From: Bacillota bacterium
GTDB taxonomy: Bacteria > Bacillota > Clostridia > Peptostreptococcales > Anaerovoracaceae
Direction of reading: 5' to 3'
DNA length: 64,000 nt
Assembly (NCBI GenBank): GCA_017443515.1
Contig: JAFRXM010000054.1
Location: 1-64,000 of the forward strand
Part shown: one piece after another, positions 34,786 through 42,882 of the stretch
Numbering within the stretch: the first letter of the stretch is position 1
Layout: each line of letters starts with the position of its first letter
Made by a program: the position numbers and the translations under genes
Notes under the pieces: generated by a model
What the model was told of the DNA's origin: nothing
What the model saw: the letters and a program-made list of their open reading frames with translations, nothing else
Database searches by the model: none

Positions 34786-35517
34786 TCACAGATTCTTTTT
34801 CTTGTAGATGAACACCACGGATATAGCCCCGAACACCGCAAGGTACGCGAACAGGACGATAAAACCGAACGCCTCCGGAGCCTCGCCGTTAGCGATGCCT
34901 CTTATCATGGCGCTGGCCTGCGAAAGCGGCAGCATCGAGATGACCTGCCTAAAGCCCGCCGGCATCTGGTCTGTTGAGAAGAATGTGTTGCACAAAAACG
35001 ACATCGGTGTGATTATATACGCGGTAAAACGCGGAGCGTCCGTATAGCTCTTTGCCAGGAAAGACAGCGTCAGCGCTATCGTGGAGAACACCGTGCCGTT
35101 AAGAAACATTATGAATATGGAAAGCCCGTTGAACACGAGGTCTGTCCTTATAGGCAGCGTCAGCAGAAGTATGACTCCGCCCGCGTACAGCCCGCGAAGG
35201 CTTCCGCCTATGACCTGCCCCAGTATGAACTGCCAAAGAGGCGTAGGCGATACCATCACCTGATCCAGAGCCTTCTCGTAGAGCCTCTGCACGCTCATGT
35301 TCTGTGCTATCGCCGAAAAGCTGCCCGTCATCGTAGCCATGGCGACTATTCCCGGTATCAGAAAGTGCAGATAAGGCTCGCCGTGCGAGGTGGTCTGTAT
35401 GCCCATGCCGAAGATTATCAGGTACATCAGAGGCGAGATCATGGCCGCTACTGTTATTTTGTAGAAGTCCCTGCGGAACTCCACCCATTTTTCCCAAAGT
35501 ACAGTAAGTATGCCCAT
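34786..35517 (-). CDS. ABC-2 type transporter permease
   Basis: A ~243-residue membrane protein with about six helices, of the ABC-2 export family (MISPLMYLIIFGMGIQTT and LFAYLAVFGAISVVFIYKKK). The ATG ending at 35517 overlaps the ATPase stop codon (ATGA), so the two are coupled. It makes an exporter with the next gene, embedded between cbiL and the NEAT-like gene under a cobalamin riboswitch. The cargo is unknown; it could move a tetrapyrrole or help place the surface protein. Confidence 0.88.
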   Translation of the reverse strand: MGILTVLWEKWVEFRRDFYKITVAAMISPLMYLIIFGMGIQTTSHGEPYLHFLIPGIVAMATMTGSFSAIAQNMSVQRLYEKALDQVMVSPTPLWQFILGQVIGGSLRGLYAGGVILLLTLPIRTDLVFNGLSIFIMFLNGTVFSTIALTLSFLAKSYTDAPRFTAYIITPMSFLCNTFFSTDQMPAGFRQVISMLPLSQASAMIRGIANGEAPEAFGFIVLFAYLAVFGAISVVFIYKKKNL

Positions 35518-36359
35518 CAGCTCTGCCCCAGCTTTCTGCCCGCGCATTCCACGAACACATCTTCGAGCGTCGTTGCCCTGAAAGACGCCTGGCTGCCCGC
35601 CGCCGTAAGGTAGTCGATAGCCTCCTGCCTTTGGTGGAAGTACTTAGTTACCAGGCCGTTTTCGGTAGTTTCGTCCACCGCGAAGGCTCCCAGCTCCGAG
35701 ATCAGAGCGTCCGGGCTGTCCAGCTTCTGAAGCTTTCCGCGGTTTATGAGGGCTACACGGTCGCAAAGGGCCTGAGCCTCTTCTATGTAGTGGGTCGTAA
35801 GGACTATGGTCATGTTCCTGCCGTTGACCTGGCGCAGGAGGTTCCACATCTGGCGCCTTGAAAGCGCGTCCATGCCCGCGGTGGGCTCGTCAAGGAGCAG
35901 GATCTCGGGTTCTATCATAAGGGCGCGGCATATCATCAGCTTTCTTTTCATGCCGCCCGAAAGGTGCCTTACGGTGCGCTTCCTGAACTCGGTAAGCCCC
36001 GCGAATTCAAGCAGTTCAGCGGTTTTTTCCTTTATGACCTTTTTTGGCATGTAGTACAGCCTTCCCTGGTATTCCATGACCTCGTCCATGGTCATGTCCT
36101 GGCGCATGGAGTATTCCTGGGTTATGACGGAAAGCTTGCGTTTTTGCGCTGAAGCCTTGCGGTCAAGCACCTGCCCGTCCACCAGTATCTGTCCTTCCGA
36201 CGGAAGCAGCACGGTGGACATCATGCTTATCGTAGTGGTCTTACCTGCTCCGTTCGGCCCGAGCAGCCCAAAAAACTCACCTGTATTTATGGTGAGGTCC
36301 AGATGGTCCACTGCCGTAAAGTCTCCGAAGCGCTTTGTAAGTCCTTTGATCTCTATCAT
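35517..36359 (-). CDS. ABC-2 exporter ATPase
   Basis: A 280-residue ATPase: Walker A GPNGAGKTTT (about residues 33-42), signature HLSGGMKRK near residue 133, Walker B ILLLDEPTAGMD and a TTHYIEEAQALCDR switch histidine. The C-terminal extension of about 60 residues is typical of drug or polysaccharide export ATPases. It overlaps the end of cbiL by 4 bp, so it belongs to the cobalamin-regulated unit. Confidence 0.92.
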   Translation of the reverse strand: MIEIKGLTKRFGDFTAVDHLDLTINTGEFFGLLGPNGAGKTTTISMMSTVLLPSEGQILVDGQVLDRKASAQKRKLSVITQEYSMRQDMTMDEVMEYQGRLYYMPKKVIKEKTAELLEFAGLTEFRKRTVRHLSGGMKRKLMICRALMIEPEILLLDEPTAGMDALSRRQMWNLLRQVNGRNMTIVLTTHYIEEAQALCDRVALINRGKLQKLDSPDALISELGAFAVDETTENGLVTKYFHQRQEAIDYLTAAGSQASFRATTLEDVFVECAGRKLGQS

Positions 36360-37039
36360 TTTTCTTTTGCGATTATAAGCGAGAAGTATCCGGCGTCGTC
36401 CGGGATCTCTTCAAGATCGTTGTATATCTTCTCAGTTTCCATGCTGCAGTTCTCTACGGCCTTTACGCTGCGGCCGCTCTTCCTTAGCATGTCCTTTACT
36501 TCCTTCATGTGGCTCGCGGACTTCATAAGAACGTAGTTCCCGGGAAGCTCCAGAAGGTCTTCCGTCTTGTGCACCGCGGGAAGGATGTGGAGCATCTCGT
36601 CCCACTCGGTAAGCGAGACCCCAAGCCTTGCCGCCGCCGCGCAGAACGACGGGATGCCGCTTACGAGTTCAACCTTATATCCGTCCGCCTCCAGTATGTG
36701 CTGAAGGTAGCTGAAAGTGCAGTAAACGGTAGAATCGCCGAGCGTGAGGAACACCACGTTTTTACCCTGGTCAAGATAACTTTCGATAGTCCTGGCACCT
36801 TTTAAATGCTCCTTTTCGATCAGCTCCCTGTCCTTTACCATGGGCATATAGATGGGGACCAGCTCCTTTTCCGCTATCTCAGGCACGGCGCCCGCGGCTA
36901 TCTTATACGCTACGGTCTCTTTAGGCTCCCTGCCCGGGACCGCTATAACTTCGTTTTCCTTTATGAGCCTTACGGCTTTGAGCGTCATCAGCTCCGGATC
37001 TCCGGGGCCTACCCCTACTCCGTAAGCGATACCTTTCAT
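36356..37039 (-). CDS. cbiL: Cobalt-precorrin-2 C20-methyltransferase
   Basis: A 227-residue SAM-dependent tetrapyrrole methylase, the first committed methylation after cobalt insertion. Blocks are GVGVGPGDPELMTLKAVRLI at the N-terminus, VFLTLGDSTVYCTFSYLQH near residue 95 and SGIPSFCAAAARLGVSL near 125. It is the first gene behind its own cobalamin riboswitch, with an AGGAGG ribosome site. It is separated from the other methylases, which sit in the cbiD operon. Confidence 0.95.
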   Translation of the reverse strand: MKGIAYGVGVGPGDPELMTLKAVRLIKENEVIAVPGREPKETVAYKIAAGAVPEIAEKELVPIYMPMVKDRELIEKEHLKGARTIESYLDQGKNVVFLTLGDSTVYCTFSYLQHILEADGYKVELVSGIPSFCAAAARLGVSLTEWDEMLHILPAVHKTEDLLELPGNYVLMKSASHMKEVKDMLRKSGRSVKAVENCSMETEKIYNDLEEIPDDAGYFSLIIAKEK

Positions 37040-37049
37040 ACATACCTCC

Positions 37050-37083
37050 TAAAAACTAAAAACTCCGGCACTGCTGCCGGAGT
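37050..37083 (-). terminator. Riboswitch terminator ahead of cbiL
   Basis: Stem ACTCCGGCA/TGCCGGAGT (37062-37083) is followed on the minus strand by TTTTTAGTTTTT. It is the expression platform of the upstream riboswitch. The cbiL ribosome site lies beyond it and is not paired, so transcriptional control is likely here. Confidence 0.8.
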
Positions 37084-37089
37084 GATACA

Positions 37090-37207
37090 CGCTAAAAAAG
37101 CTTTTGTTTCTCCGGTGTCCGCAGAGAAAACACATACCCGGCATTCCGACTGTCACGGCAACGCACTTGCGAGGGATTTTCACCCTTCTTTCCCGTTTGG
37201 TTTTCGC
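37090..37207 (-). ncRNA. Cobalamin riboswitch controlling the cbiL operon
   Basis: The minus-strand leader contains AAGGGTGAAAATCCCTCGCA, then GTTGCCGTGACAGTCGG and ATGCCGGGTAT, and a CTCTGCGGACACCGGAG segment. It is highly similar to the cbiD leader, including the terminator stem and the promoter. It controls cbiL, the exporter, the NEAT-like protein, the dehydrogenase and the importer. Confidence 0.88.
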
Positions 37208-37211
37208 CTAG

Positions 37212-37240
37212 ATTATAGTTTCAAAACATTCCTGTGTCAA
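37212..37240 (-). promoter_or_regulatory. Promoter of the cbiL riboswitch leader
   Basis: Perfect TTGACA (37235-37240) and TATAAT (37212-37217) with a 17-bp spacer on the minus strand. Confidence 0.87.
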
Positions 37241-37344
37241 TATGAAAGAACAACTGAACAGAAAACAACGATCCAAAAACACAGACCTTTTTTTGTAGGA
37301 AGGCACAAAAAATCTGCACATTATTCAAAATTGTTTTTATTTAA

Positions 37345-37376
37345 TTGACATTATTAATCGCCTCGTGTAGTATATT
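37345..37376 (+). promoter_or_regulatory. Promoter of the plus-strand cobalamin-regulated operon
   Basis: TTGACA at 37345-37350. The -10 is TAGTAT at 37368-37373 (17-bp spacing) or the overlapping TATATT at 37371-37376. It diverges from the cbiL promoter, with about 100 bp between the two -35 boxes. Confidence 0.65.
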
Positions 37377-37382
37377 AAGGAT

Positions 37383-37586
37383 AAAACTTGATCGGAAGCA
37401 GAGGCGTGGAAGTCGGGTGAGAATCCCGCGCAAGGCCGTTACTGTAAGCCGCCGTAAAAAGCGGTCAAGCCAGATACATCCCTGCTTTGGCCATAGGAAA
37501 CTATGGTGTGTTCAGCTCTGCGGACTACCGGAGCAATGGATATCCACTCAGAGGCCAACCTCTTAAGCTGCTTATCTTGTTTCTTC
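37383..37586 (+). ncRNA. Cobalamin riboswitch controlling the CbiK/importer operon
   Basis: A more classical B12 aptamer than the other two. It has GCAGAGGCGTGGAAGTCGGG, GTGAGAATCCCGCGCAAGGC, CGTTACTGTAAGCCGCC and CAAGCCAGATACATCCCTGC between 37398 and 37484. A CTCTGCGGACTACCGGAG segment (about 37515-37532) and an intrinsic terminator follow. Its sequence class differs from the two minus-strand leaders, suggesting a separate origin. Confidence 0.93.
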
Positions 37587-37612
37587 AGCCCGCATCACGC
37601 GGGCTTTTTTTA
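37587..37612 (+). terminator. Riboswitch terminator before the lipoprotein CbiK gene
   Basis: Stem AGCCCGC/GCGGGCT is followed by TTTTTTT. It is the expression platform of the plus-strand cobalamin riboswitch. Confidence 0.88.
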
Positions 37613-37701
37613 AAGCCGAAGAACAGAGTAACCACAGAGAACACTCAGACAGGTTTTACAAAAAAACAGGAGATCATTTTGCAGAAAGAGAGGTTTTAAC
37701 A

Positions 37702-38937
37702 ATGAAAAATGCAAAGATAATTCTCTCCCTTGTCGTAGTGCTTGCTATGCTCCTCAGCTTCGCAGCCTGCGGCACCACCCCGGCCAACAATACTCCGGCC
37801 AACAACACAACACCGGCAAATAACACAACACCGGCAAACAACACCGAGCCCGCCAAGCAGCCCACAGACGAGGAGCTTGCAAAGCAGGTGGACGAGCTCA
37901 TCGCAGCTATCCAGGTCCAGGAAAGGACTGACAAGACCGACGAGCAGTGCGCAGCAGCCAAGGCCGCATGGGACAAGCTCACCGACAAGCAGAAGGAGCT
38001 CGTAGAAGAGGCTGACTACTTCGGCCGCGACACCGGCGATACCAAGAAGGACGATCCCCGCAACGCAGACAACATCGGCGAGAAGGAGATCCTCGTAGTA
38101 TCCTTCGGTACTTCCTTCAACGACAGCCGCGTAGCTGACATCAAGTCTGTCGAAGACGCTATCGCAAAGGCTAACCCGGATTGGGCAGTTCGCAGGGCAT
38201 TCACCGCTCAGATCATCATCAACCACATCCAGGCCCGCGACGGCGAAAAGATCGACAACATGGACCAGGCTCTCGAAAGAGCAGTAAAGAACAACGTCAA
38301 GACCCTCGTTATCCAGCCGACTCACCTCATGCACGGCGCTGAGTACGACGAGCTTGCAGAAGCTGCAAAGAAGTACGAAGGCAAGATCGCAAAGATCGTC
38401 ATCGCTGAGCCCCTCCTCGGAGAAGTAGGCTCCGACGCCACCGTCATCAACGAGGACAAGGCCGCTGTAGCAAAGGCTCTTGCTGCCACCGCTGCATCCG
38501 CTGCAAAGTTCGATTCTGTTGACGCTGCTGACAAGGCAGGCACCGCACTCGTATTCATGGGACACGGCACCGCTCACACCGCTAAGGTCACCTACTCCCA
38601 GATGCAGACCCAGATGGAAAAGCTCGGATACAAGAACGTATTCGTAGGAACCGTTGAAGGCGAGCCCGAAGAGACCGCTCTCGAGAACGTCATCGCAAAG
38701 GTTGCTGATGCAGGCTACAAGAACGTAGTTCTCCGTCCGATGATGGTAGTTGCAGGCGATCACGCCAACAACGACATGGCAGATCCTGAAGATCCCGAAT
38801 CCTGGTTCTCCGGCTTTACCGCAAGCAAGAAGTTCGAGAAGGTAGACTGCCAGATCGAAGGTCTTGGCCGCATCGCAGAAGTACAGGATCTCTATCTTGC
38901 ACACACCGCTGCAGCCATCAAGGAAGCAACAAAGTAA
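37702..38937 (+). CDS. cbiK: Exported lipoprotein sirohydrochlorin cobaltochelatase (CbiK)
   Basis: A 411-residue protein. Residues 1-22 form a lipoprotein signal peptide ending LLSFAAC, with lipidation at C23. A low-complexity TPANN-rich spacer and a helical segment (about 60-105) follow. The CbiK domain covers about 128-405: EILVVSFGTSFNDSRVADI, IQPTHLMHG, FMGHGT with H288 and VVAGDHANNDMA with H354, matching the two metal-ligand histidines of the family. CbiK normally inserts cobalt into sirohydrochlorin in the cytosol. An exported copy suggests metal or tetrapyrrole handling outside the membrane, as known for the periplasmic CbiK of Desulfovibrio. Its codon use looks biased, as if highly expressed. 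Confidence 0.9.
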   Translation: MKNAKIILSLVVVLAMLLSFAACGTTPANNTPANNTTPANNTTPANNTEPAKQPTDEELAKQVDELIAAIQVQERTDKTDEQCAAAKAAWDKLTDKQKELVEEADYFGRDTGDTKKDDPRNADNIGEKEILVVSFGTSFNDSRVADIKSVEDAIAKANPDWAVRRAFTAQIIINHIQARDGEKIDNMDQALERAVKNNVKTLVIQPTHLMHGAEYDELAEAAKKYEGKIAKIVIAEPLLGEVGSDATVINEDKAAVAKALAATAASAAKFDSVDAADKAGTALVFMGHGTAHTAKVTYSQMQTQMEKLGYKNVFVGTVEGEPEETALENVIAKVADAGYKNVVLRPMMVVAGDHANNDMADPEDPESWFSGFTASKKFEKVDCQIEGLGRIAEVQDLYLAHTAAAIKEATK

Positions 38938-38953
38938 TTAAACAGGTAACATC

Positions 38954-39442
38954 ATGCGCACAAAAAGAATTCTGTTGATCCTTTTAGCACTCGCAATGAT
39001 CCTGCTGGCAGCAGGCTGCGGGCAAAAGGATACGGCGGCAAACAACAATACCGATACAACTCCTAAAGCTCCGATCGCCGACGGCGTGTACTCCGCTGAT
39101 TTCAAGACGGACAGCACCATGTTCCACGTCAACGAAGCGTACAAAGGCAAAGGAACGCTCACTGTCAAGGACGGCAGGATGGTGATCCATGTCACCCTCG
39201 CGTCCAAAAGCATCGTGAACCTCTTCCCGGGCACTGCTGAAGACGCTCAGAAAGACGGGGCAAAACTGCTGCAGCCCACCACGGACAGCGTCAAGTATTC
39301 CGACGGTACCACCGATGAGGCCTACGGCTTCGATATTGAAGTGCCCTTCCTCAACGATGAATTCGACTGCGCTATTCTGGGCAGCAAGGGCAAATGGTAC
39401 GACCACAAGGTCAGCGTATCCAACCCGGAACTGCTGAAATAA
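38954..39442 (+). CDS. Lipoprotein with a single NEAT-like domain
   Basis: A 162-residue lipoprotein (signal peptide ending LLAAGCG, lipidated cysteine at about residue 22). The mature part is one domain: DGVYSADF near residue 46, MFHVNEAYKGKGTLTVKDGRM, a FDIEVPFLNDEFDCA segment near 136 and KGKWYDHKVSV near 148. The order and motifs match domain 1 of the exported protein at 33690-34775 (FPIEALDSEIDCA, KRWYDRK). It sits between exported CbiK and the importer's binding protein. It is a likely ligand-relay protein, with the ligand unproven. Confidence 0.75.
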   Translation: MRTKRILLILLALAMILLAAGCGQKDTAANNNTDTTPKAPIADGVYSADFKTDSTMFHVNEAYKGKGTLTVKDGRMVIHVTLASKSIVNLFPGTAEDAQKDGAKLLQPTTDSVKYSDGTTDEAYGFDIEVPFLNDEFDCAILGSKGKWYDHKVSVSNPELLK

Positions 39443-39467
39443 TCAGTTACTGCAAAATTATACTCGG

Positions 39468-39503
39468 GGTCAGAGCCTGTTTTTCGGGTCCTGGCCCCGA
39501 AGT
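39468..39503 (+). repeat. Intergenic hairpin of REP-like type (TCGGGGTCAG arms)
   Basis: Arms TCGGGGTCAGAGCC and GGTCCTGGCCCCGA pair with a few wobbles around a short T-rich loop. It lies between the NEAT-like lipoprotein gene and the binding-protein gene. It may stabilise or attenuate the transcript. No second copy was noticed. Confidence 0.45.
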
Positions 39504-39518
39504 TCCATGGAGAACATT

Positions 39519-40709
39519 ATGAAAAAGCATCTGCTCAGATCGATAATATGCCTGCTGCTGTCTGCAGTTCTTATCCTTTCGCTCGCCGCCTGCGGAGGAA
39601 CGCCTTCGAATTCCTCCAACGCCGCGAACAACGACGCTAAAGACAGCGTCCCTGCTCTCGTAAAAAGCATGGAACTTCAGTACGCCACCGGTTTTTCGGT
39701 GGACTATTACGAGCAGGGATACAAGCTCATAACCGTAAAGGAAGGCCCTGACATCTATCTGGTCATCCCCGAAGGCGCGGACAGTAAGACTACGGACAAG
39801 CTCATAAGCTCGCTGGGCAAGAAGGTCGTAAAGCTTTATCAGCCCCTCAATAATATCTACCTGGCCGCTACAGCTACCATGTGCCTTTTTGACAGGATGG
39901 ATGCGCTGGCTAACGTCACGATGTCGAGCCTTAAGGTGGACGACTGGTACATAGACGGCGCCATCAAAGCCATGAACGACGGAAAGATGGTCTACGCCGG
40001 CAAGTACAGCGCTCCCGATTTTGAGCTTATACTGTCAAAGGGCTGCAAGCTGGCTCTGGAATCCATGATGATATACCATACCCCCGAGATCAAGGAAAAA
40101 CTCGAGACCCTTGGCATTCCCGTCTTCGTGGAAAAATCCACCTACGAGAGCCACCCTCTTGGGCGCACGGAATGGATAAAACTCTACGCCGCCATGCTCA
40201 ACCTGGAAGATAAGGCCGATTCCATCTTCGCGGAGCAGGTCGGATACCTCAAAGAGGCTGAAGGCAAAGCCCACACCGGCAAGACCGTGGCGTTCTTCTA
40301 CATCAATTCCTCCGGAAACGTAGTCGCAAGAAAGAGCGGTGACTACGTCTGCGGCATGATAGAGCTCGCCGGCGGCAAGTACATATTCGACGATCTGGGC
40401 AAGGATTCCGACAGCAACCTGTCCACCGTCAACCTGGATATGGAGACTTTCTACGCCACCGCAAAAGACGCGGACTTCATATTCTACAACAGCACCATCA
40501 TGGGCGAGATAAGCTCCGCCGAGAGCCTCAAGAGCCTCAGTCCCCTCCTGAAGGACTTCAAGGCAGTAAAGGAAAACAATATCTGGTGCACAGGTGAAAA
40601 CCTTTATCAGGAAACTACTGACCTCGGTCAGATGATACTCGAATTCAACCGCATCCTTTCCGGTGAAACGGACGGATCCGGACTTAAATACATGAAAAAA
40701 CTCAACTAA
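39519..40709 (+). CDS. Lipoprotein substrate-binding protein of the second FecBCD-type importer
   Basis: A ~396-residue lipoprotein. The start is the ATG at 39519, with GGAG six bases upstream. The signal peptide ends LILSLAACGG. The mature domain is a class III periplasmic-binding fold: GYKLITVKEGPDIYLVIPEG, a KVVKLYQPLNNIYLAATATM segment, YHTPEIKEKLETLGIPVFVE and EWIKLYAAML. It pairs with the permease and ATPase that follow. It is longer than the 330-residue paralogue in the cbiL operon and differs from it considerably, so the two importers probably bind different ligands. Confidence 0.87.
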   Translation: MKKHLLRSIICLLLSAVLILSLAACGGTPSNSSNAANNDAKDSVPALVKSMELQYATGFSVDYYEQGYKLITVKEGPDIYLVIPEGADSKTTDKLISSLGKKVVKLYQPLNNIYLAATATMCLFDRMDALANVTMSSLKVDDWYIDGAIKAMNDGKMVYAGKYSAPDFELILSKGCKLALESMMIYHTPEIKEKLETLGIPVFVEKSTYESHPLGRTEWIKLYAAMLNLEDKADSIFAEQVGYLKEAEGKAHTGKTVAFFYINSSGNVVARKSGDYVCGMIELAGGKYIFDDLGKDSDSNLSTVNLDMETFYATAKDADFIFYNSTIMGEISSAESLKSLSPLLKDFKAVKENNIWCTGENLYQETTDLGQMILEFNRILSGETDGSGLKYMKKLN

Positions 40710-40713
40710 AACC

Positions 40714-41751
40714 ATGCAGAAAGACAAAAGAAACGACCGCTGCGCAGCGGCACTGATAATACTGTTCATACTGATGGTTGTACTCGTGGTGCTGAATATA
40801 AGCATAGGAAGCTACAGCATTCCTTTCAATCAGATCATCAGCGTTTTCCGCGACGGCCCCACGGCTGAAGCCGGTTCGCAGATCGCCACAATGTTCGCGA
40901 TCCTGCATCAGATACGCCTTCCGAGGCTCCTGGCCTGCCTTATACTTGGCGGCGCGCTGGGGCTTGCGGGCTTTTTGCTGCAGACCTTCTTCGGCAATCC
41001 CATAGCAGGCCCCTACGTTCTTGGCATCTCCTCCGGAGCCAAGCTTACCGTTGCTCTTACCATGGTATTCGTGATGCAGGCTTCCGGCGGACTCTCCTCG
41101 GCGTTCACTATAATGGCGGCCTTCGTGGGCGCCATGATATCCATGGGCTTCGTCCTGGTTATATCGCAGAAGGTCAGCAACGCCTCAATGCTGATAGTAA
41201 GCGGTGTTATGGTAGGCTATATCTGCTCGGCTATTACGGATTTCGTTGTGACCTTCGCGAGCGACGCCAGCATAGTAAACCTGCACAACTGGTCCAAGGG
41301 AAGCTTTTCCGGCATATCCTGGGACAACGTTCACGTCATGACCGTGGTGGTCATCATCTGCGCGCTGTGCACATTCCTTATGGCAAAGCCCATAAGCGCC
41401 TACCAGCTGGGTGAGAACTACGCCATGAACATGGGCGTAAACATCAAGCGCTTCCGCTTCATGCTGGTGCTGTTCTCCAGCCTTCTTGCCGCGACGGTAA
41501 CAGCCTTCGCGGGGCCGATATCCTTTGTAGGCATAGCCGTGCCTCACATCGTAAAAAGAGTGCTCGGGACCGCAAAGCCGATAGTGGTCATCCCCGGATG
41601 TTTCCTCGGGGGCGCCATATTCTGCCTCTTGTGCGATCTTATAGCCAGGACGGTATTCGCACCCACCGAGCTGTCAATAAGCTCTGTAACAGCCATTTTC
41701 GGGGCTCCTATCGTTATATCCATCATGATCAGGAGAAGGAGGGAAGGCTGA
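40714..41751 (+). CDS. FecCD-family ABC permease (second importer)
   Basis: A 345-residue BtuC/FecCD-type permease with about ten helices. Blocks are IRLPRLLACLILGGALGLAG near residue 65, FFGNPIAGPYVLGISSGAKL near 92 and FVGIAVPHIVKRVLGTAKP near 272. It starts 4 bp after the binding-protein gene. Its TGA overlaps the ATPase ATG. Confidence 0.92.
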   Translation: MQKDKRNDRCAAALIILFILMVVLVVLNISIGSYSIPFNQIISVFRDGPTAEAGSQIATMFAILHQIRLPRLLACLILGGALGLAGFLLQTFFGNPIAGPYVLGISSGAKLTVALTMVFVMQASGGLSSAFTIMAAFVGAMISMGFVLVISQKVSNASMLIVSGVMVGYICSAITDFVVTFASDASIVNLHNWSKGSFSGISWDNVHVMTVVVIICALCTFLMAKPISAYQLGENYAMNMGVNIKRFRFMLVLFSSLLAATVTAFAGPISFVGIAVPHIVKRVLGTAKPIVVIPGCFLGGAIFCLLCDLIARTVFAPTELSISSVTAIFGAPIVISIMIRRRREG

Positions 41752-42863
41752 TGAGCGATCTTTATCTTAAAACATCGGACCTCTCCGTAGGATACGACGG
41801 GAAGACCCTCATACACGACATAAACATAGGCGTAAAGCGCGGCCAGGTGCTTACCCTTATCGGGCCCAATGGTTCTGGAAAATCCACGATCTTAAAGACC
41901 CTCACCAAGTACCTAAAGACCATCGCCGGCACCGTATACGTGGGCGAGCACCAGCTCGACACCATAAGCAACAGGGATCTTGCAAAGCAGGTCTCCGTGG
42001 TGCTGACGCAGCGCCTTAAGACCGAGATGATGACCTGCGAGGACGTTGTCGCAACAGGCCGCTACCCTCACACCGGAAGGCTCGGCATACTCAGCGAAGA
42101 CGACCGCCGCATAGTCCGCGAGACCATGGAGCAGGTCAACATCACCGAGCTAAAGGACCGCGACTACCGGCGAATCAGCGACGGACAGCGCCAGAGGGTG
42201 CTGCTCGCAAGGGCCATATGCCAGCAGCCGCAGGTAATAGTGCTCGACGAGCCCACATCGTACCTGGACGTGCGCTATAAGCTTGAGCTTTTAGGCACCA
42301 TGAGAAGGCTCGCGCAGGAGAAGAACATCGCAGTTGTTATGTCCCTCCACGAACTGGATATGGCAGAGCGCGTGTCCGACTACGTGATGTGTGTCAAGGG
42401 CGACACCATAGCGCACTACGGTCCCGCCGAAGAGATCTTCGGAAGCGACCTCATAACCGAACTTTACGGCCTTAAAGGCGGAAGCTACAATCCCCTCTTC
42501 GGCTGCCTTGAGATGCAGCGCACAGAAGGGACTCCGGAAGTCTTCGTGCTCTGCGGAGGCGGCAGCGGCGTGCATGTGATGCGAAGCCTTCAGAAAAAAC
42601 AGATACCCTTCGCGGCCGGGATCCTGCAGGAAAACGACGTCGACTGGCTGGTAGCAAACGCTCTTGCGGCAAAACTCATAAGTGTTCCGGCGTTTTCTGA
42701 AGTCGGGGAAGCTCCGGTCCAGGAAGCCATGGAATGCATCAAGGGATGCAGAAAGCTCATAGTCTGCAGCGGATTCGGACCGGCTAACAGGCGCTGCGAG
42801 GAACTGATAGCCTTCGCCGAAAAGCTCGGAAAAGACATTGAAGACAAGACCGTGCAGCACTGA
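41751..42863 (+). CDS. FecE-type ATPase with a 110-residue C-terminal extension
   Basis: A 370-residue protein starting at the ATG at 41751, which overlaps the permease stop codon. Residues 1-255 form the ATPase: Walker A GPNGSGKST, variant signature ISDGQRQR in place of LSGGQ, and Walker B VIVLDEPTSYLD. Residues about 261-370 are an added alpha/beta domain (VFVLCGGGSGVHVMRSLQKK, IPFAAGILQENDVDW and LIVCSGFGPANRR) that looks Rossmann-like. It may sense a nucleotide or ligand. The extension is absent from the paralogue at 30335-31093. Confidence 0.88.
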   Translation: MSDLYLKTSDLSVGYDGKTLIHDINIGVKRGQVLTLIGPNGSGKSTILKTLTKYLKTIAGTVYVGEHQLDTISNRDLAKQVSVVLTQRLKTEMMTCEDVVATGRYPHTGRLGILSEDDRRIVRETMEQVNITELKDRDYRRISDGQRQRVLLARAICQQPQVIVLDEPTSYLDVRYKLELLGTMRRLAQEKNIAVVMSLHELDMAERVSDYVMCVKGDTIAHYGPAEEIFGSDLITELYGLKGGSYNPLFGCLEMQRTEGTPEVFVLCGGGSGVHVMRSLQKKQIPFAAGILQENDVDWLVANALAAKLISVPAFSEVGEAPVQEAMECIKGCRKLIVCSGFGPANRRCEELIAFAEKLGKDIEDKTVQH

Positions 42864-42882
42864 CCGCCCGAAAGGAAGACCC

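Noticed and set aside
37790-37860. TPANN-encoding repeats as a mobile element
   Set aside because: This is a short low-complexity linker after a lipoprotein signal, common in Firmicute lipoproteins, and stays within the CbiK frame.
37696-38904. A 402-codon minus-strand frame opposite the exported CbiK
   Set aside because: Strong codon bias of the CbiK gene leaves the opposite strand open. The antisense product is a low-complexity valine/leucine/cysteine-rich sequence.
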